Source: Plecoglossus altivelis (lineage: Eukaryota > Chordata > Actinopteri > Osmeriformes > Plecoglossidae). Taken from it: a stretch of 64,000 nucleotides of DNA. Position numbers and translations under genes: made by a program. Positions 12,923 to 25,576 of this stretch are shown here, in pieces. Below the pieces are notes generated by a model. The model ran no database searches. It had not been told where the DNA came from and saw only the letters and a program-made list of their open reading frames with translations. The stretch spans positions 9,738,892 through 9,802,891 of the forward strand of contig BROE01000016.1 in assembly GCA_036571765.1 (NCBI GenBank). Direction: 5' to 3'. Every line of letters starts with the position of its first letter. Positions within the stretch are counted from its first letter, which is position 1.

Positions 12923-14021
12923 TAGGAGGACCATTGTGCTGACAGGGTGGAGATGCAGGGGTGGACCCAGCAGGGTGAATGTAGTTTGCGAAACCTGAGA
13001 GATGCTCTCAGACACACATATAGAGAAGCAGCACACACACACAGCTCTTAAACCCAGATACGCTTGGAATCTAGATCATCCAACTTTTGGTTTCTCCAGC
13101 CTCACCCTTTTGAGGCTTTGAAGGGAGATCGATAATACTGGATCTCTCATGCCAGGCTGATGTGGTGATTGAGCTTTTATGTTGGTAATGGGTTTATGGC
13201 TGCTGGCCATCTATGCTAACCTTTTGATTTTTTTTTATAAATGGGTGCTATTTAAAAATACTGAACAACTCATGAACCTTTCGGCATTTTGGCAATTTGT
13301 TTCCCCATTCACCATTATATTTGAGTAAATTGTCCTATAATTAACATGTCAGGGTTTATCATGTGTGGTTCTTAAACTGACACCAAGCTCTGCTGTGCAA
13401 TTTTGCACATCCTCTAATGTGTATCCACATCTTCACGAAGTGCGACGCCCTATGATTCATTAGGCGTAATTGGCCTGATTTAAAGTGTGTTTTCAAGTGC
13501 AACATGAGCTTGAGCACGTTTCTGTGTGTGAGATCACACCACACAGAGAGTCTGAACAAACAGCCCCGGCCAATTGTTCTGGGATTACAATATTCAGTCT
13601 CATGCAGCTGTGAAAGAAGTGGGAGGAGAGAGGGGAGGCCCCAGAATCAACAAGCATTAAATCCTCTCTGTCTCTGTCTGAGGGGCCCTTGCCACTGAGG
13701 GGCCAGGCTTGACACAAAACCACAGCCTCGGTCACAACTTAGGTCCAGACCCAACACTGATTACAAAATGACAGACACCCTTTTAAATAAATAATAAAGA
13801 CTGATCATTCTTCAGTCAGAATGGGGGTTATGATGATGACGAGGATTATGTGGAGTATGTGGCTCCAATTAATGGAGAGAAGAAGGTGGAAGATGGAAAG
13901 AAGATGAGTGGAGGCCATAGAAAGTGACTGATGAAAGGAGGGAGGGGAAGATGAAAGCTCGGTTGTGCGAATGTTTAATGAGGTGGAAAACACGATTGCA
14001 CTCCTCTGACTGTGGAGCACT

Positions 14022-14026
14022 GTGTG

Positions 14027-14057
<31 letters not shown>

Positions 14058-14060
14058 ATG
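14022..14060 (+). repeat. (GT)n microsatellite
   Basis: A GT dinucleotide run with one TTTG interruption. Confidence 0.9.
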
Positions 14061-15300
14061 CATGCTGAGCCTGTGTTTGTGTTGGTATGTGTGAGCGTGC
14101 ATGCCTGCGTGTGTTTGTATCCCTGGGCTGTCGTAAATTACCATCCGAGTACAAGCACAAGCTGATAGAGCGCTGCTTTGTGATAGGCTGAGCCGCTCTG
14201 TCACAGTCCCAGTTCTATTGAGTCTCCTGCCCTCTCACAGACTGAACTTCAACGTAAAGTGAAGCGTCTCGATTCGTCATCTGTGTTGCGTTTGCTGCGG
14301 AGTCTTCTCAAAACATTTCAAAGCTTTACATTGAGCTCATCTTAGTCCCACTAAATGGTTCTACATGTTCATGTTATCGTGCCCCTACCCATTCTCCCAC
14401 TGACTGCTACAGCCCCTCTGCCCTGTCTCAGTTCTACCGCCCCTGTCTCCTACCCATGTGCCCCATTCTTCTATTTGCCCCATTCCATTACCCTTCTGGT
14501 CATTGTTCTGTAAACAGGGGTGTGACAGAGGCCCAGAGAAAGGGGTGAGACTGCAATGGACTTGGGCAGAGAGGAGGAGGAGGAGAGGGTGAGAAGGGTG
14601 TCTAACTCTTCCCTGATATTTAGTGAACTCCGAAGGGCGACTCTTCATCCTGGCTTTGCAGGCTTGGCACATGCCTTCTGTTACTAAGTGGCTTCGTATT
14701 GAAAGGCTCGGCGGCGGCTATTCTCCGTCCCCCCGGGTGCCAGGCTCTCTGGCCAGGCAGCTGCTGGGCTGCAGAATGGGCCCTTAGTCTCTGCACTGCA
14801 GGTGAGCTCCACAGCCAAGAACGGGGCCCCTCAATGGCCCTTTCAGGCCCCCTCAAAGAGAAACTGACTCGGCTAGAGAGGAACAGACACACAATGGCCG
14901 CCTTCTGTAGATGTGGAGGAGGAGATGGGAGCCGGGACATTCTGCTGCTCCGTGAGTGCTGTTACTAGAGATGACGGAAGATGAGAGGATGGCAGACAAG
15001 AGGAAAGGAAGGAGGGAAAGAAGGTGAACACAGGAGCGGAGAGCAAGAAAACGGATGGGAAAACAAGACAAGGGCAGAAAACAAGAGGAGAGCAGAAAGG
15101 AAATGAGCGGTGTGTGCTCTTCGTGGCTCTCTGCCCTGTGAATGCCTCCGTGTTCCTGGAGGAGCTGCTGTCATGCTGGGACATCCTTTTGTGACTTGAA
15201 CTTCAGTGTAATTGCCCCCCCTTCTCTTTTGAAGCATTACAAGGCCATGTGTTTTCCACAGTGCCGTGGGGCAACAGAGGTGGCACCTCGCTCCCTCCCC

Positions 15301-15366
15301 CTCCCTCCCAACCCTGCCCGCCCCCACGCCCAGCTCCCTCCCAACCCTGCCCGCCCCCACGCCCAG
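15301..15366 (+). repeat. 33-bp C-rich tandem duplication, two exact copies
   Basis: Bases 15301-15333 and 15334-15366 are identical, each beginning CTCCCTCCCAACC and ending CACGCCCAG. The identity implies recent duplication. The G-rich complement could form quadruplexes. Confidence 0.92.
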
Positions 15367-18359
15367 CACCCTCCCTCTCTGCCACCTCCCCTCTGTTTCT
15401 TTCTCCTCCAGTCTGATAGTCTTCCTTTCCCCCTGCTCTTTCCTCTCCCTTGCAAGGGGGGCAAGAATGCACCTTCCTGTGTTCATTCTTGCATCCTTAG
15501 TTGTTGTTGTTGTCGCAGAAAGCGACAGCTTACACTGACATATCAAAAACTAGCAGCGGAGATTTGGAGAAGAGAGAGGAAGGGAGGGAGGGAGGAAGGG
15601 AGGGAGGGGCGAAATCGGGGAGAGGGGTGAGGATGGAGTGGATAAGAGAGATCGAGTGGGTGAGAATAGCAGAAGGGGATAGCTTAAAGGCAACACCACA
15701 GTGTAGTCTGCCTCTTAGGAACTCCAAACAAATCTGACCTGGTCTGTGTTGATGTTTCAGAAACGCAACATAAGCCCCTACTTAGATAAAAGTCCGGGGT
15801 CATGTATTCTGCTGCATACTTCACATAACCTTTTTACTGTAGCTGTGAAACCACCACACAACTGTTTGCAACGTCATGGAGCCTTTTGCTGCCTGAACTC
15901 ATTAAGTTGGGTAAGTAGATGTTATCAGGGTTCTAATCCTCTCTCTCCCCCTCTCTTGCTTTCTCTCTCTTTTTTCTATATTTCCCTCCTCCCTCTGTCT
16001 GTTTCTCTGTAATCAGTCCCAGTCTGTTATTGCTGGCCCCGGGCTGTTTACCTCCCTTTTAAACAGTTTTCACAACCAGGAGACCAAAGCCGACGGAAGG
16101 CCTTTAGTCTCCCTAAACGGCCTCTTCAGGCCTGACAGTAACTGTGTGTGATCGTGGGTTCACATCTGGGAGGTGTTTGTCTGTGTTAATGCAGGACTTA
16201 TAACAAGCAACAGTGCAGCGCCTCAACATCCCCCATACATGCCGACCTGTGGTCAGTCTTCTGTGGGTTTTCCCAGTTGATGTCAGGAAACGATCTTGTG
16301 TTTAAGGGTTAGCATTACCCAGCAAGTGGGAAAGTGTAACTACGGCTGTTCGAAAACAAAAGCGCTAAATGATTCTCTTTGACCTTAGCGCTCGTCTCTG
16401 TTTCACCACTAACTCTCTTTAAAGTCGCACCGTGCTTCCTCGCAGTAGGAGAACATCCGATGAGAACTTCAGATAGGTCAAGGGAGAGCCAGGGACAGAG
16501 AGCAGATAGAGGGAAGGAGGGAGGGAGGAATAGAAGGGAGAGGGAGAGATGGCTCAGCCACAGGAGGTACAGCAGAGAGACTGGCGAGGGCGGAGGGAGA
16601 TAGCCATCTCAGTCTCGGAGCGCAGCAGCAAATAGTAATAATAAACGTAATGAAATACGGTACCGAGCACAGGAATCCACGGGAGTCCTCGAGACTGGCT
16701 CGGCAAGGAAGAGTTAGCTAAGCTAGGCCTCGTCCCCCTCTTCCCTCGGAGGTTTTTAAAGAGGAGGAAGCATTTCCTGCCGTCAGAGCAGCTGGTAGCG
16801 ATTTGGAGACATTATTAAAAGCCAGGCTCTGCCAAGCGAGCGTCTATTTTCCAGGAGGGAGGTTCAGGAGACTGTGTAAACCAATAATGTCTCCCCTGAT
16901 CCCGTCAGGTCCAGTCCAGCCTCCTGGTGGTTCTGACAGAGCAGTGCCTGGGCTAGGGCCGGATCTAAGCATATTTGACTTTTAACATTGGCTTTGGTAG
17001 ACGTATGGACATTTAGTATGTCGATGGTGCGTAGGTGCCATGCAGTCATGATACACAGGTTTGACCTGTATTGTAAGTTTGTCTTTGTGTCATGTCTGAT
17101 TACACACACTGAGAAATGGATAGGGGAAGTGTGTGTTTGGTGAAATAGAGTAATAGATTCTTGCCAATAGCCTTTTCTTGAGGTCCCGTATTGAAAGTAG
17201 AAATGTAACCCGTCGTTGTGGAAGGGTTAGCAGGTCTGTTGTATCTCTGGCTGCCTCTGTTTGTCAGTTGATTAGAGAGAAACTTGAGCCTCTAAGAGAC
17301 ATTGATAGTCTTCTCTCCTTTACACACAGTTATTGTACAGCTCTTCTGACGATGACCTCCCACCCTCAGTCTCTGGATTCTCCTCTGCTGTGCTCTGGTA
17401 TTGTCTGTGGTTTCAGCAGACATGTAATTATGGTTTGAGAGGTTTGGAGCCAGATTCTCCTCAGGACAAAGCATGGGAACAATGCTGGACTGGGAAGGTT
17501 AACCCTGACTCCCTGGCCTGCCCTCCTCCTGTCTCTTCCTCTACTTCTCTCCCATCTCCTGCATGTCTCTCCTACCTTGCTTCTCCTGTCTTCTCTTTCC
17601 TGCCTCAGTCTCCTGCCTCCCCTCTCTTGCCTCACTCGCCGACATCCCCTCTCCTGCACATCACTCCTTTCCTACTCCGGATGCATGGGTTGGTAGCTTA
17701 CCTCTGATACCCCGCCTCTCCTCACTCCACAACCTCCACCATTAAGGAGCGAAATTGCAAGACTGATACCAGGTCAGAGCTTTGAACGACATCCGTACTG
17801 ATACCCCCTGGGGGACCCGCGGCATGGTTTAGCAGCAATGACATGTAATTAGAGAGTGGATGGTTTATGTTTGCTCCACAACTCACTCTGAGCAGCAAGT
17901 GTGTTTAACCTGACATGAATGAAGTTTCTCACATCAACATGGCCTCTCTCTAATCCGCCCTGAAAGGGGAGGTTTCAGTTCAGAAAGAGCCATTGTGCTT
18001 TTTATCATAGCTGTGTATACATGTGGTGAAAGCAGAGACATCGCTGTCATCTTCTCATGTTATTTCAAGATTAGTGGAGAAAGGGAGAAAAAGAGCGAGA
18101 GGAGAGGAGAGGAGAGGTGGGGACAAAGAGTGAGTGAGGGAGAGAGAAAGATGAGGGGACAAACAGGCAGAGAGAGAGAGAGAGAGAGAGGTTACTCCGA
18201 TTTCTCAGATAAAGACACACACACCACATCACATGTAATCCCACATGTCTACATAGTGACTCAAACACAGCAGTGGAGCTGATCAACTCGCTATAACTCA
18301 AACACATTCAAGTCAAATACAAACAGGACTGTCACTATGCAAACACATCCTTCCTGTGT

Positions 18360-18490
18360 TCCACATTAATAATAGTTTGCATTTTGCACATGCTTTTATT
18401 CAAAGCGACATTTGGGGGAATTTCAAACAGTGACCTCTGAATCTGCAGTCAAACGCTTTACCACTGAGCTAAACTTTCCCCACAAGGATT
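18360..18490 (-). mobile_element. tRNA-Cys-derived SINE fragment
   Basis: Read on the minus strand, there is a tRNA-like head with an A box (TTAGCTCAGTGG), an anticodon-arm-like ACTGCAGA and a B-box-like segment. It is followed by the tail AAATGTCGCTTTGAATAAAAG, typical of many fish SINE 3' ends. The head has lost tRNA pairing, so it is a decayed retroposon and not a tRNA gene. Confidence 0.7.
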
Positions 18491-19349
18491 CCTATCATGA
18501 ATTCAAATCTTTAAGAACTCTGAAGTGCTGAAGTCTTGCCGAAGTCCAAACCCCTCTGTAGTTAGAATAGTTCATGCAGGGCTGTTTAGGAAAAGGGAAA
18601 ACGTACAGGATAGACCAGCACCAGCCAGATCACATGTGAACTGACTCCGCTCAGCCCTGCTCCAATTAGTTCTGTGGGTATGTGATTAAGAGCAGAGCTA
18701 TGTGGTAATCAGTGTAATTGTAGATGGTGCAGGCCTTGACGTGCTCTGTCAACAGGCAGCTATTCATTATCTGTTGACTCAGGAACCACAGAGTATGTCT
18801 AATATGATAGAGTCATGAACTGATGGGAGTTTTGGAACCGTCTATCCTACCTCACATGTTAATACTGCTCACAGGAATTTGGTTAAATATACAGAGCGTT
18901 TACCGTACGTTTATTCGCAGTAGACACTTTTATACCAAAGCGGCACACACAAATAATGACATCTATCTTCCTCTTTAAGCAGACACGCATTGCACAGTCC
19001 AGATTAGCAAATGTATGTGAAAATTCACTGCAAAGTTATATACATCAATTGTTTGAAACATGTTTTTCAGATACAAACTGGAATCTCTGCAGTTTGCCTC
19101 TTACCTATGTATGTTTACTAAACCCAGAGGGTACAGAGAATCACCCACTAGTGCTGTGGTATGGTCAGAGCTCTGCAGTCAGAGTCAGTTGAGCTGGTTA
19201 GCCACAAGTGTCTTTCATAAGGATGAAAGTATAGTTCTCCTGTAACAGGATCTCTTTGGAGCTGCCGTTCCGGGGAAGAACAGCATGGACTTCACTTTAA
19301 CTCGGGGGCAACGCTGCGATGGATCGGACCCTGACACGCAAGCTTAAAC

Positions 19350-19392
19350 ATGCACACACACACATGCACACGCACACACACACACACACACT
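19350..19392 (+). repeat. (CA)n microsatellite
   Basis: Imperfect CA run with ATG and GC interruptions. Confidence 0.9.
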
Positions 19393-22300
19393 AACGTTAC
19401 AGTCTATTCCTTTTCAAATTATTTCATATGTATTTGTACTGTTTGATGTGGACCACCAAGGGAGGCCCAGTTGCTCTGTGTCTGAGTGTTCAAATCATGC
19501 TGTCCCACAGAATGCGGACACTAACCAGGAGGGTAGACAAGCCACAGGATCAAAGAGTGTTTCTTATCTAAAGATTTGCAGGCCTTGGTCTGTCCACAGT
19601 CAGGATTCGATGGCAGAGGGATAGAGGTGAGATAGAAAAATGGGTTTGCTTGCACAAAGACACACGCATCCATATTTTTTATGTGTGAACCTATCACAGC
19701 CTGGCTCTCTCACTCTCTTTCTCCCTATGCCCTCTCCGTCCCCATGGTGATGCAGGGTCGCTATGTTCACGCTGGTGCTGAGGAGGTCCGCAGGAGTCCA
19801 TTGAGGTACGGCGGGTGATAGAAGTCCACAAGGCCAGGGGTGAGAGGTGAGGGTCAGCGGTCAGCCGTACTCCAGCTGGCAGGCAGGGACTCAGTGGTAT
19901 CCAGTGATGAGCCATTCACATACCAGATGAAGGGGGACGGGGGGGGACAGGGGGGGACGGCTGGACGAAAGTAAGGGAGAAAGAGGGATGCTGTTTCTCG
20001 CTCCATTTCTCTCACTTTGTTTCACTTTTTTCGATTATTCCAAAGAGTTCTGCTCCTTAGACATGATAGCCCAGCGATTCTTGTTCCACTGTACTTTCAG
20101 CCATGGGAATAGAGAGACCTCAGACTCGTATAGATCCACACCCACGTTCAAATCTTGCCAGGCCTCACGCAGCAGTCAGATAGTGCAGGCTTTTCGCTTA
20201 GAGATCACTTGGGATATCAGTCCATTCACCTCATTTAACTGTAATACTAGCACTGGCTAAGCAAAAATGTACTATCGTTGATATTTGCCAGATGCACTGT
20301 TTCATGTTGGCTGTTGAGTTGGAGTGCAGCACAGGATTGCCTGTACTTCTCCCACTGTCCTGTGGAGGGCACAGCTTCAGAGTGAAGGTCTTGCCCAGAT
20401 TTACTCTATTTCATCACATTATTCCTCTAGGTCATACCCTCTCAAATCACTGACACCCACACACACACACACACAGACATGTTCACTCTCACCCAGGAGA
20501 GTAGAAGTTAGTCTTAGGTCATTACTTGTGATCACCTAACTCACAGCTGCAGTGATCCTTGCTATCATCTGTTTGTGAGCGTGTGCACACATGTGGGTGC
20601 ATGTGTGTGAGCACACTAAATGTTGGCATGATAACTAGTTCATTTAAGAGGGTTTTCTGAAACATTAGCAATCTCAGAGTGGAAAATGTGTTTTAATGAA
20701 AAGCCTTGAGAACACAGTAAATAGCTATTAAACTCACTTTAACTGCTGCCACATGTTTACTAAGTGTATGAGGGGAATGATTGAGAGAGGGAAGTGGGGC
20801 ATTTATGAGTGTATATGTGCATGTGTGTGCATGCACACGCGCATGTGTATGAGAGAAAGCGAGAGAGAAAAGGCCAGAGCGTGTGTGTGTGAGAGATATG
20901 GAGCAGGAAATATACACCATTTTCTTCCAACTATCCATCCATCCCTTTGTTATACCCCCCTCCACCCACCCTTCTTCTCTCATGTCTTGAGCTGATTCAC
21001 AGACAGACATCCACCAGAGTGGTTCCTGTGTTCTTCAGTCTAGTATCACATGGCTAATGCTGCTAATGCTGCTAGACTAATGCCCATCTCTCACGCTGCC
21101 GCTAACAGATAGGGCGGATTAAGTCAGCAAGACAAAAGGGCCAATCACATTGCCTGGGGAGACGGGAGGAGGGAGGAGGAAAGGTTTTCTTGGGGGGGGG
21201 GGGCAGCATGGTCATCTTCCCTTCCTCTCCGTCTCCTCTCTCACACAAAGGCCTTCACATCCCCAGAGAGAAGTGGTCTGGGGTTTCCATTACATAACAG
21301 ACAGAGTGAAAGTTTCATAATTCTCTCTGTCTTCAGTCCTCGTCAGTGCGGATCCTTGTTGGTCCTCTTTCTCGAAACTTGACCTGTCATCAGGGTCATT
21401 GTTCTTGGGTTTATAAAATGCAGGTCATTAATCCCCCCCTCCCCCTTCGTCCTCACTTAACATCCTTTCCCCTCCACGGCCCTCCCCCTACTCCCTCCTC
21501 CCCAACTCTCTACCTGGTATGGCTTGTGTTGTATTGGAATTCTGCTGTGAAAGTGTTTGTCATTTGTTTCCTATTAGTGTGCACGTGTGCGTGTGTGCAT
21601 GAGAATACGCGTGTGTCTGTGCACGCACCACTCTCTATGAATTATGACCAACTGTGGAGCAGATGTCAGACTAATTCCCTCTTGAGCAGCTCAATAACGC
21701 TGACAGCTTCCACCAAACATCAAAACAACACAAAGCAACATAACAACAACATTGAAGCAACATTGCGTTCACATTGTCCCCAGTCCTTCAGGGAGGTCCC
21801 TGCAGCCGCCCTGTAATTCATGTGGTCGGGCTCCACTCTGAAGAAGTCTAATGTGTGTTTAATGGGTGTTGGTGAAATATCAATTATGTTAATTGTAGAT
21901 CATTGAGTTAATTTTAGTTATTTCGAAAACCCCAGATTTCCTCGATGTTGGGGATTGTGGCGGATGAGCTGAGAAGGCGGTTGGCCTCAAAGAGGCCTCC
22001 CTGCGTCAAGACAATATCATGAAGAGTTATTAACCGGCAAAGACAATGAAGATGGCGTCATACCAAAGCGCTGTGTGCATTCATTGCACACATCACACAT
22101 CTCTGGTACCAACACCCTCAACAGACAGTTAAACATAATCAGTTCAAACTAGTTTCGAGCCACAGGGACCCATTTCCCCAGTCTGATTGGGGCCCTCTGT
22201 AGCTGGTTATTGTCTCTCCTCTATTTGTTTCTCCAACAACAAACGAGGACATATACAGATGCAGGTTTGACTTTCATGCACAAACATGCCGAGAGCATTC

Positions 22301-25202
22301 CTCTCTGGGTTGATCTGACTGCTGGAGTAACAATTCTGTGCTGCTGTAGGGCTGGAGCCAGCAGAGCAGTTCCTGTGGTGGGACATCAATTACACTCAAC
22401 CCAAATCTATACTCAGCAACAAATGATGGGCGTCAGGGTTCTTCTTATCTCTACTATCAGACTGAACACTGAGGCTCTGTTGTATAAACCACAAAGAGAC
22501 ACACAAGGAAAATAGACATACACTCAGCGCGCACACACTATATGAAGTACACACTGTATGAAGTACACACTGACGTACGCACACTTAATACACGCACATA
22601 TTAAGGCTTTTGGAGAAACTGTTTTCAGACTGAATGTGTCAATCAGAACGGTTTGTTTTTCGTAAAGAACATCACATCAGCCCGTTGAGCCATCTTTGTC
22701 TGCATTGATAAATAGTCAGAGCAAATGGGAATCCTACGGATGTGGACTGGCATTGAAACGTATATTATCCAGCGAAATCAGCCCCTGCCACTGTTAGTCA
22801 TCCGTCATTAGACAACAAACACAATAAATGTCAATGGCGTGGCCCGCAGTCCGCAGCCAATCATTATCCTGGCTTCCTCTGTCTGAGTGACTGACATCTG
22901 CTGAACAAATGTGGAGGACTGGAAGTTCTGCAGGCTGAACATAGGGCTCAGACTGCAGACATTACCCACAGTCCTTTGTTGGGGTTCGGGTGGAATGCCA
23001 GTACGGAATATAGAGTCCAGTGGGTACAGAGCAGGTTTGCCACTGGTTTATCCCTCCATGCATAAAGAAACCTACATGGTTATTTTTTTCCCCTAAAGAA
23101 AATTCCCCAGGGCCCAGCTGTCATCATTGGTGGTGTCAAGTCAGGTGACATCTTGTATTCAAATCAAAAAGTTTAAATTATCTACAAAGATGTAAGGGGT
23201 AGCAGCACACTTACAGTATCCACATATTATCACACAAATACACACACATATATCCAAGAGTTCAGCGGGCCTTTTTAGTCAAGTGTAACCATTTAATCCT
23301 ACCATTCCGATATTGGAACATGTTCAAATATTCATCATGGTGGTTTTCCCCCATATAAGTTAAATTGCTACAAGATGCACCACTTGGAGCATGTTCTCTC
23401 CAATAATGCCATATTTCTGGGTATAAATCACATCTTAATGCTGCACTTAAATACTTACAGACAGGCAATTTATTCTTGGCTTCCTAAGCACAATACCCTG
23501 GCCAGTTTGTAAGAGTGTGTGTGCACGCGTGTCAAGGTTCATTGCCAACAGTCATTTTTTTGCTGACAGCTCACAGTCACTCTAGTCTTTATTGTTCCCT
23601 TTACACGTTTTAAAATGCTCGACACACACACACACACTTGCCCAGGCGTTAGCTTACCTTGGGGTAGTGGTATGAGAGGGAGAGAAGGGAGCTGAGTTGC
23701 TCATGTTTTGGCAGACTTCACCAAACTTCATGCAGCTTCCAGGTATCAGGGAACACCACATATCATAATCCAATTACCCTCCTATCAATCCTGGCCAACA
23801 GCACCAAAATTCTTTCTTATTTTGTGAACTTGTTTTATAGGAACATTCCACCACTGAGGCCTGTGTTGTTTCCATATCGCTAGAACAAAAGGAAGATGAT
23901 GGTTGGGCTTAAGCTCTGTGTGCTAACGCTGTCTGGAAGGACCTGGGTAAAACTTTGACAAAATAACACTGTCCCAGAGCTAATTCTTTCAAGACCCCCT
24001 CCAAGTGAGTGTTAGACACATTTTGCCTCAAATATTTACAAATGTGATTGCCCGGATCAGCTGTGTTTCCATTGGGTAAGTGTGCTTACTTTGGTGTGTT
24101 TATTTAGAGAGTTCAGAGGTCCAGAACTTTTATCACATTTCATAGAGAGCAATGAAATCTGCCTTAATGTCACATTTTCATTTGAGCTTATTCAGTATCA
24201 CATATTTATGTTTTCTTCAACCACAGACCCCGATGTCTGCGTCATACGAGCAGTCGCGTTTGGTTTCAAAACCCACGGAATTTCCTTCACCCAGTTCCAT
24301 GACAGGCTAGATACAAGACCAACGTCCATCCTCAAACAGTTGATCATCCATGGGTTTTCCCCATTTTTGAAACCTCCCACCAATGGACTGACCAGAACAC
24401 CACGCACGAGGCCAGTTCCTCACAGACCTGTTCTACCATGGAGACACATGTTCTGCTGCGGGACCTAATGGGGATCATTAGTGCCTGGGCGGAGATGGGG
24501 GCTTGGTGGTGAGTCACTGTGGTTTAGTGTTGGGCCACTCGGCTACAGATGAAAGTAACTGCTAGTGATTTATCTGCCTATCAGAGGGCTACTAGCCAAC
24601 ATGGCCACAAGAGGGATGGAGAGAACGACAGAGGGAGAGTGGGTTTAGGTCAAAGCCCTTTCACACTTTATCCATCAAACTTCACTATCCAGGTCAGGAA
24701 TTCCAGATTTTCCCTTTTTTCTGCTTTGTGGTTTCTGAGAGAAATGAGGAACATTCCCACGACGAGGCTGCTCTTTTCTCTTACATTCTGCGTGTAAGAC
24801 CAGTGCGTCTGTAGACCAAGACAGACATCCGAACCCAGTCTGTGCCTCTTCCTGTGGTGTATGCATTGACTGTCGTACGTCTAATGAGTGGCATCTGTCT
24901 CTGGGAATCAATTATTTTCCCATCAGTTCACATACTGTCCTGCAGGTGTCAGTGTGCCAGTCAGTCAGAGTGTTTCTGCAGGGTTGAATAGAGGTAGTAT
25001 GTAGTGCTCAACAAGTACCAGCACATATGGATCTGATATAGAGGCCAGATAGCGGTAGACGCTATGGAGCCATCCCTCCAACAGGGCAGGAAGTGTGTGG
25101 TGTATGTCTGTCTGCCCTTGGTCTGTTCATACCCACTGCATGAGAGAGGGAGGGGGAGTGTGCGTGTTTGTGTGTGCGAGAAAGTGTTTTGGTTTTGATG
25201 GT

Positions 25203-25231
25203 GCGTGTGTGTGTGTGTGTGGGGGGGGGTC
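25203..25231 (+). repeat. (GT)n followed by a G run
   Basis: GT dinucleotides ending in about nine consecutive G residues, in the intergenic region upstream of the prap1-like gene. Confidence 0.9.
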
Positions 25232-25576
25232 ACGATGTAGGAACAATATAAGATTTTATTTGGATTCACATCTGTCTGTAGAGTAATAATCAACCTTTTA
25301 TATTCATAAATATTATTATATTTAAGTGTGAACAATAATGAGTATTTTTATCATTTCTTTATTGAATTACTGAAGTGTCCTGTCTCCCTTTTAGCTGTCA
25401 GTGGTTCATCCAGTTATAGACTCCCAGCTTACTTAGTGAAAGTTCAAAGGTGCAAACAGAACACGGTTTATGAGCCTACCTTTGCCCTGTGGTGCCATAA
25501 CTCTTCATTGGTTCGTTTAAAAGAAGTCTGTGCGTGAGATCCAAATACACTCCAAGACACAACCAACACAGTCGCA

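Larger units (their letters stand above)
9301..25570. other. Gene-poor interval between msx3 and the prap1-like gene
   Basis: No reading frame in these 16 kb shows a recognisable domain, splice-compatible exon series or homologue known to me. Open frames here come from CA, GA, GGA or CCT low-complexity sequence. It holds several microsatellites and short minisatellites (listed separately) and a SINE fragment near 18.4 kb. Non-repetitive blocks such as 16620-16990 and 22680-22920 are balanced in composition and could be conserved noncoding elements. That is a guess that only alignment to other fish could test. Confidence 0.5.

Noticed and set aside
12771..12998. Gly-rich ORF containing GGGDGGS repeats
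   Set aside because: Produced by the 24-bp minisatellite. It has no start context, splice sites or conserved flanks.
18360..18490. Possible tRNA-Cys gene on the minus strand
   Set aside because: Degenerate arms and an attached SINE tail.
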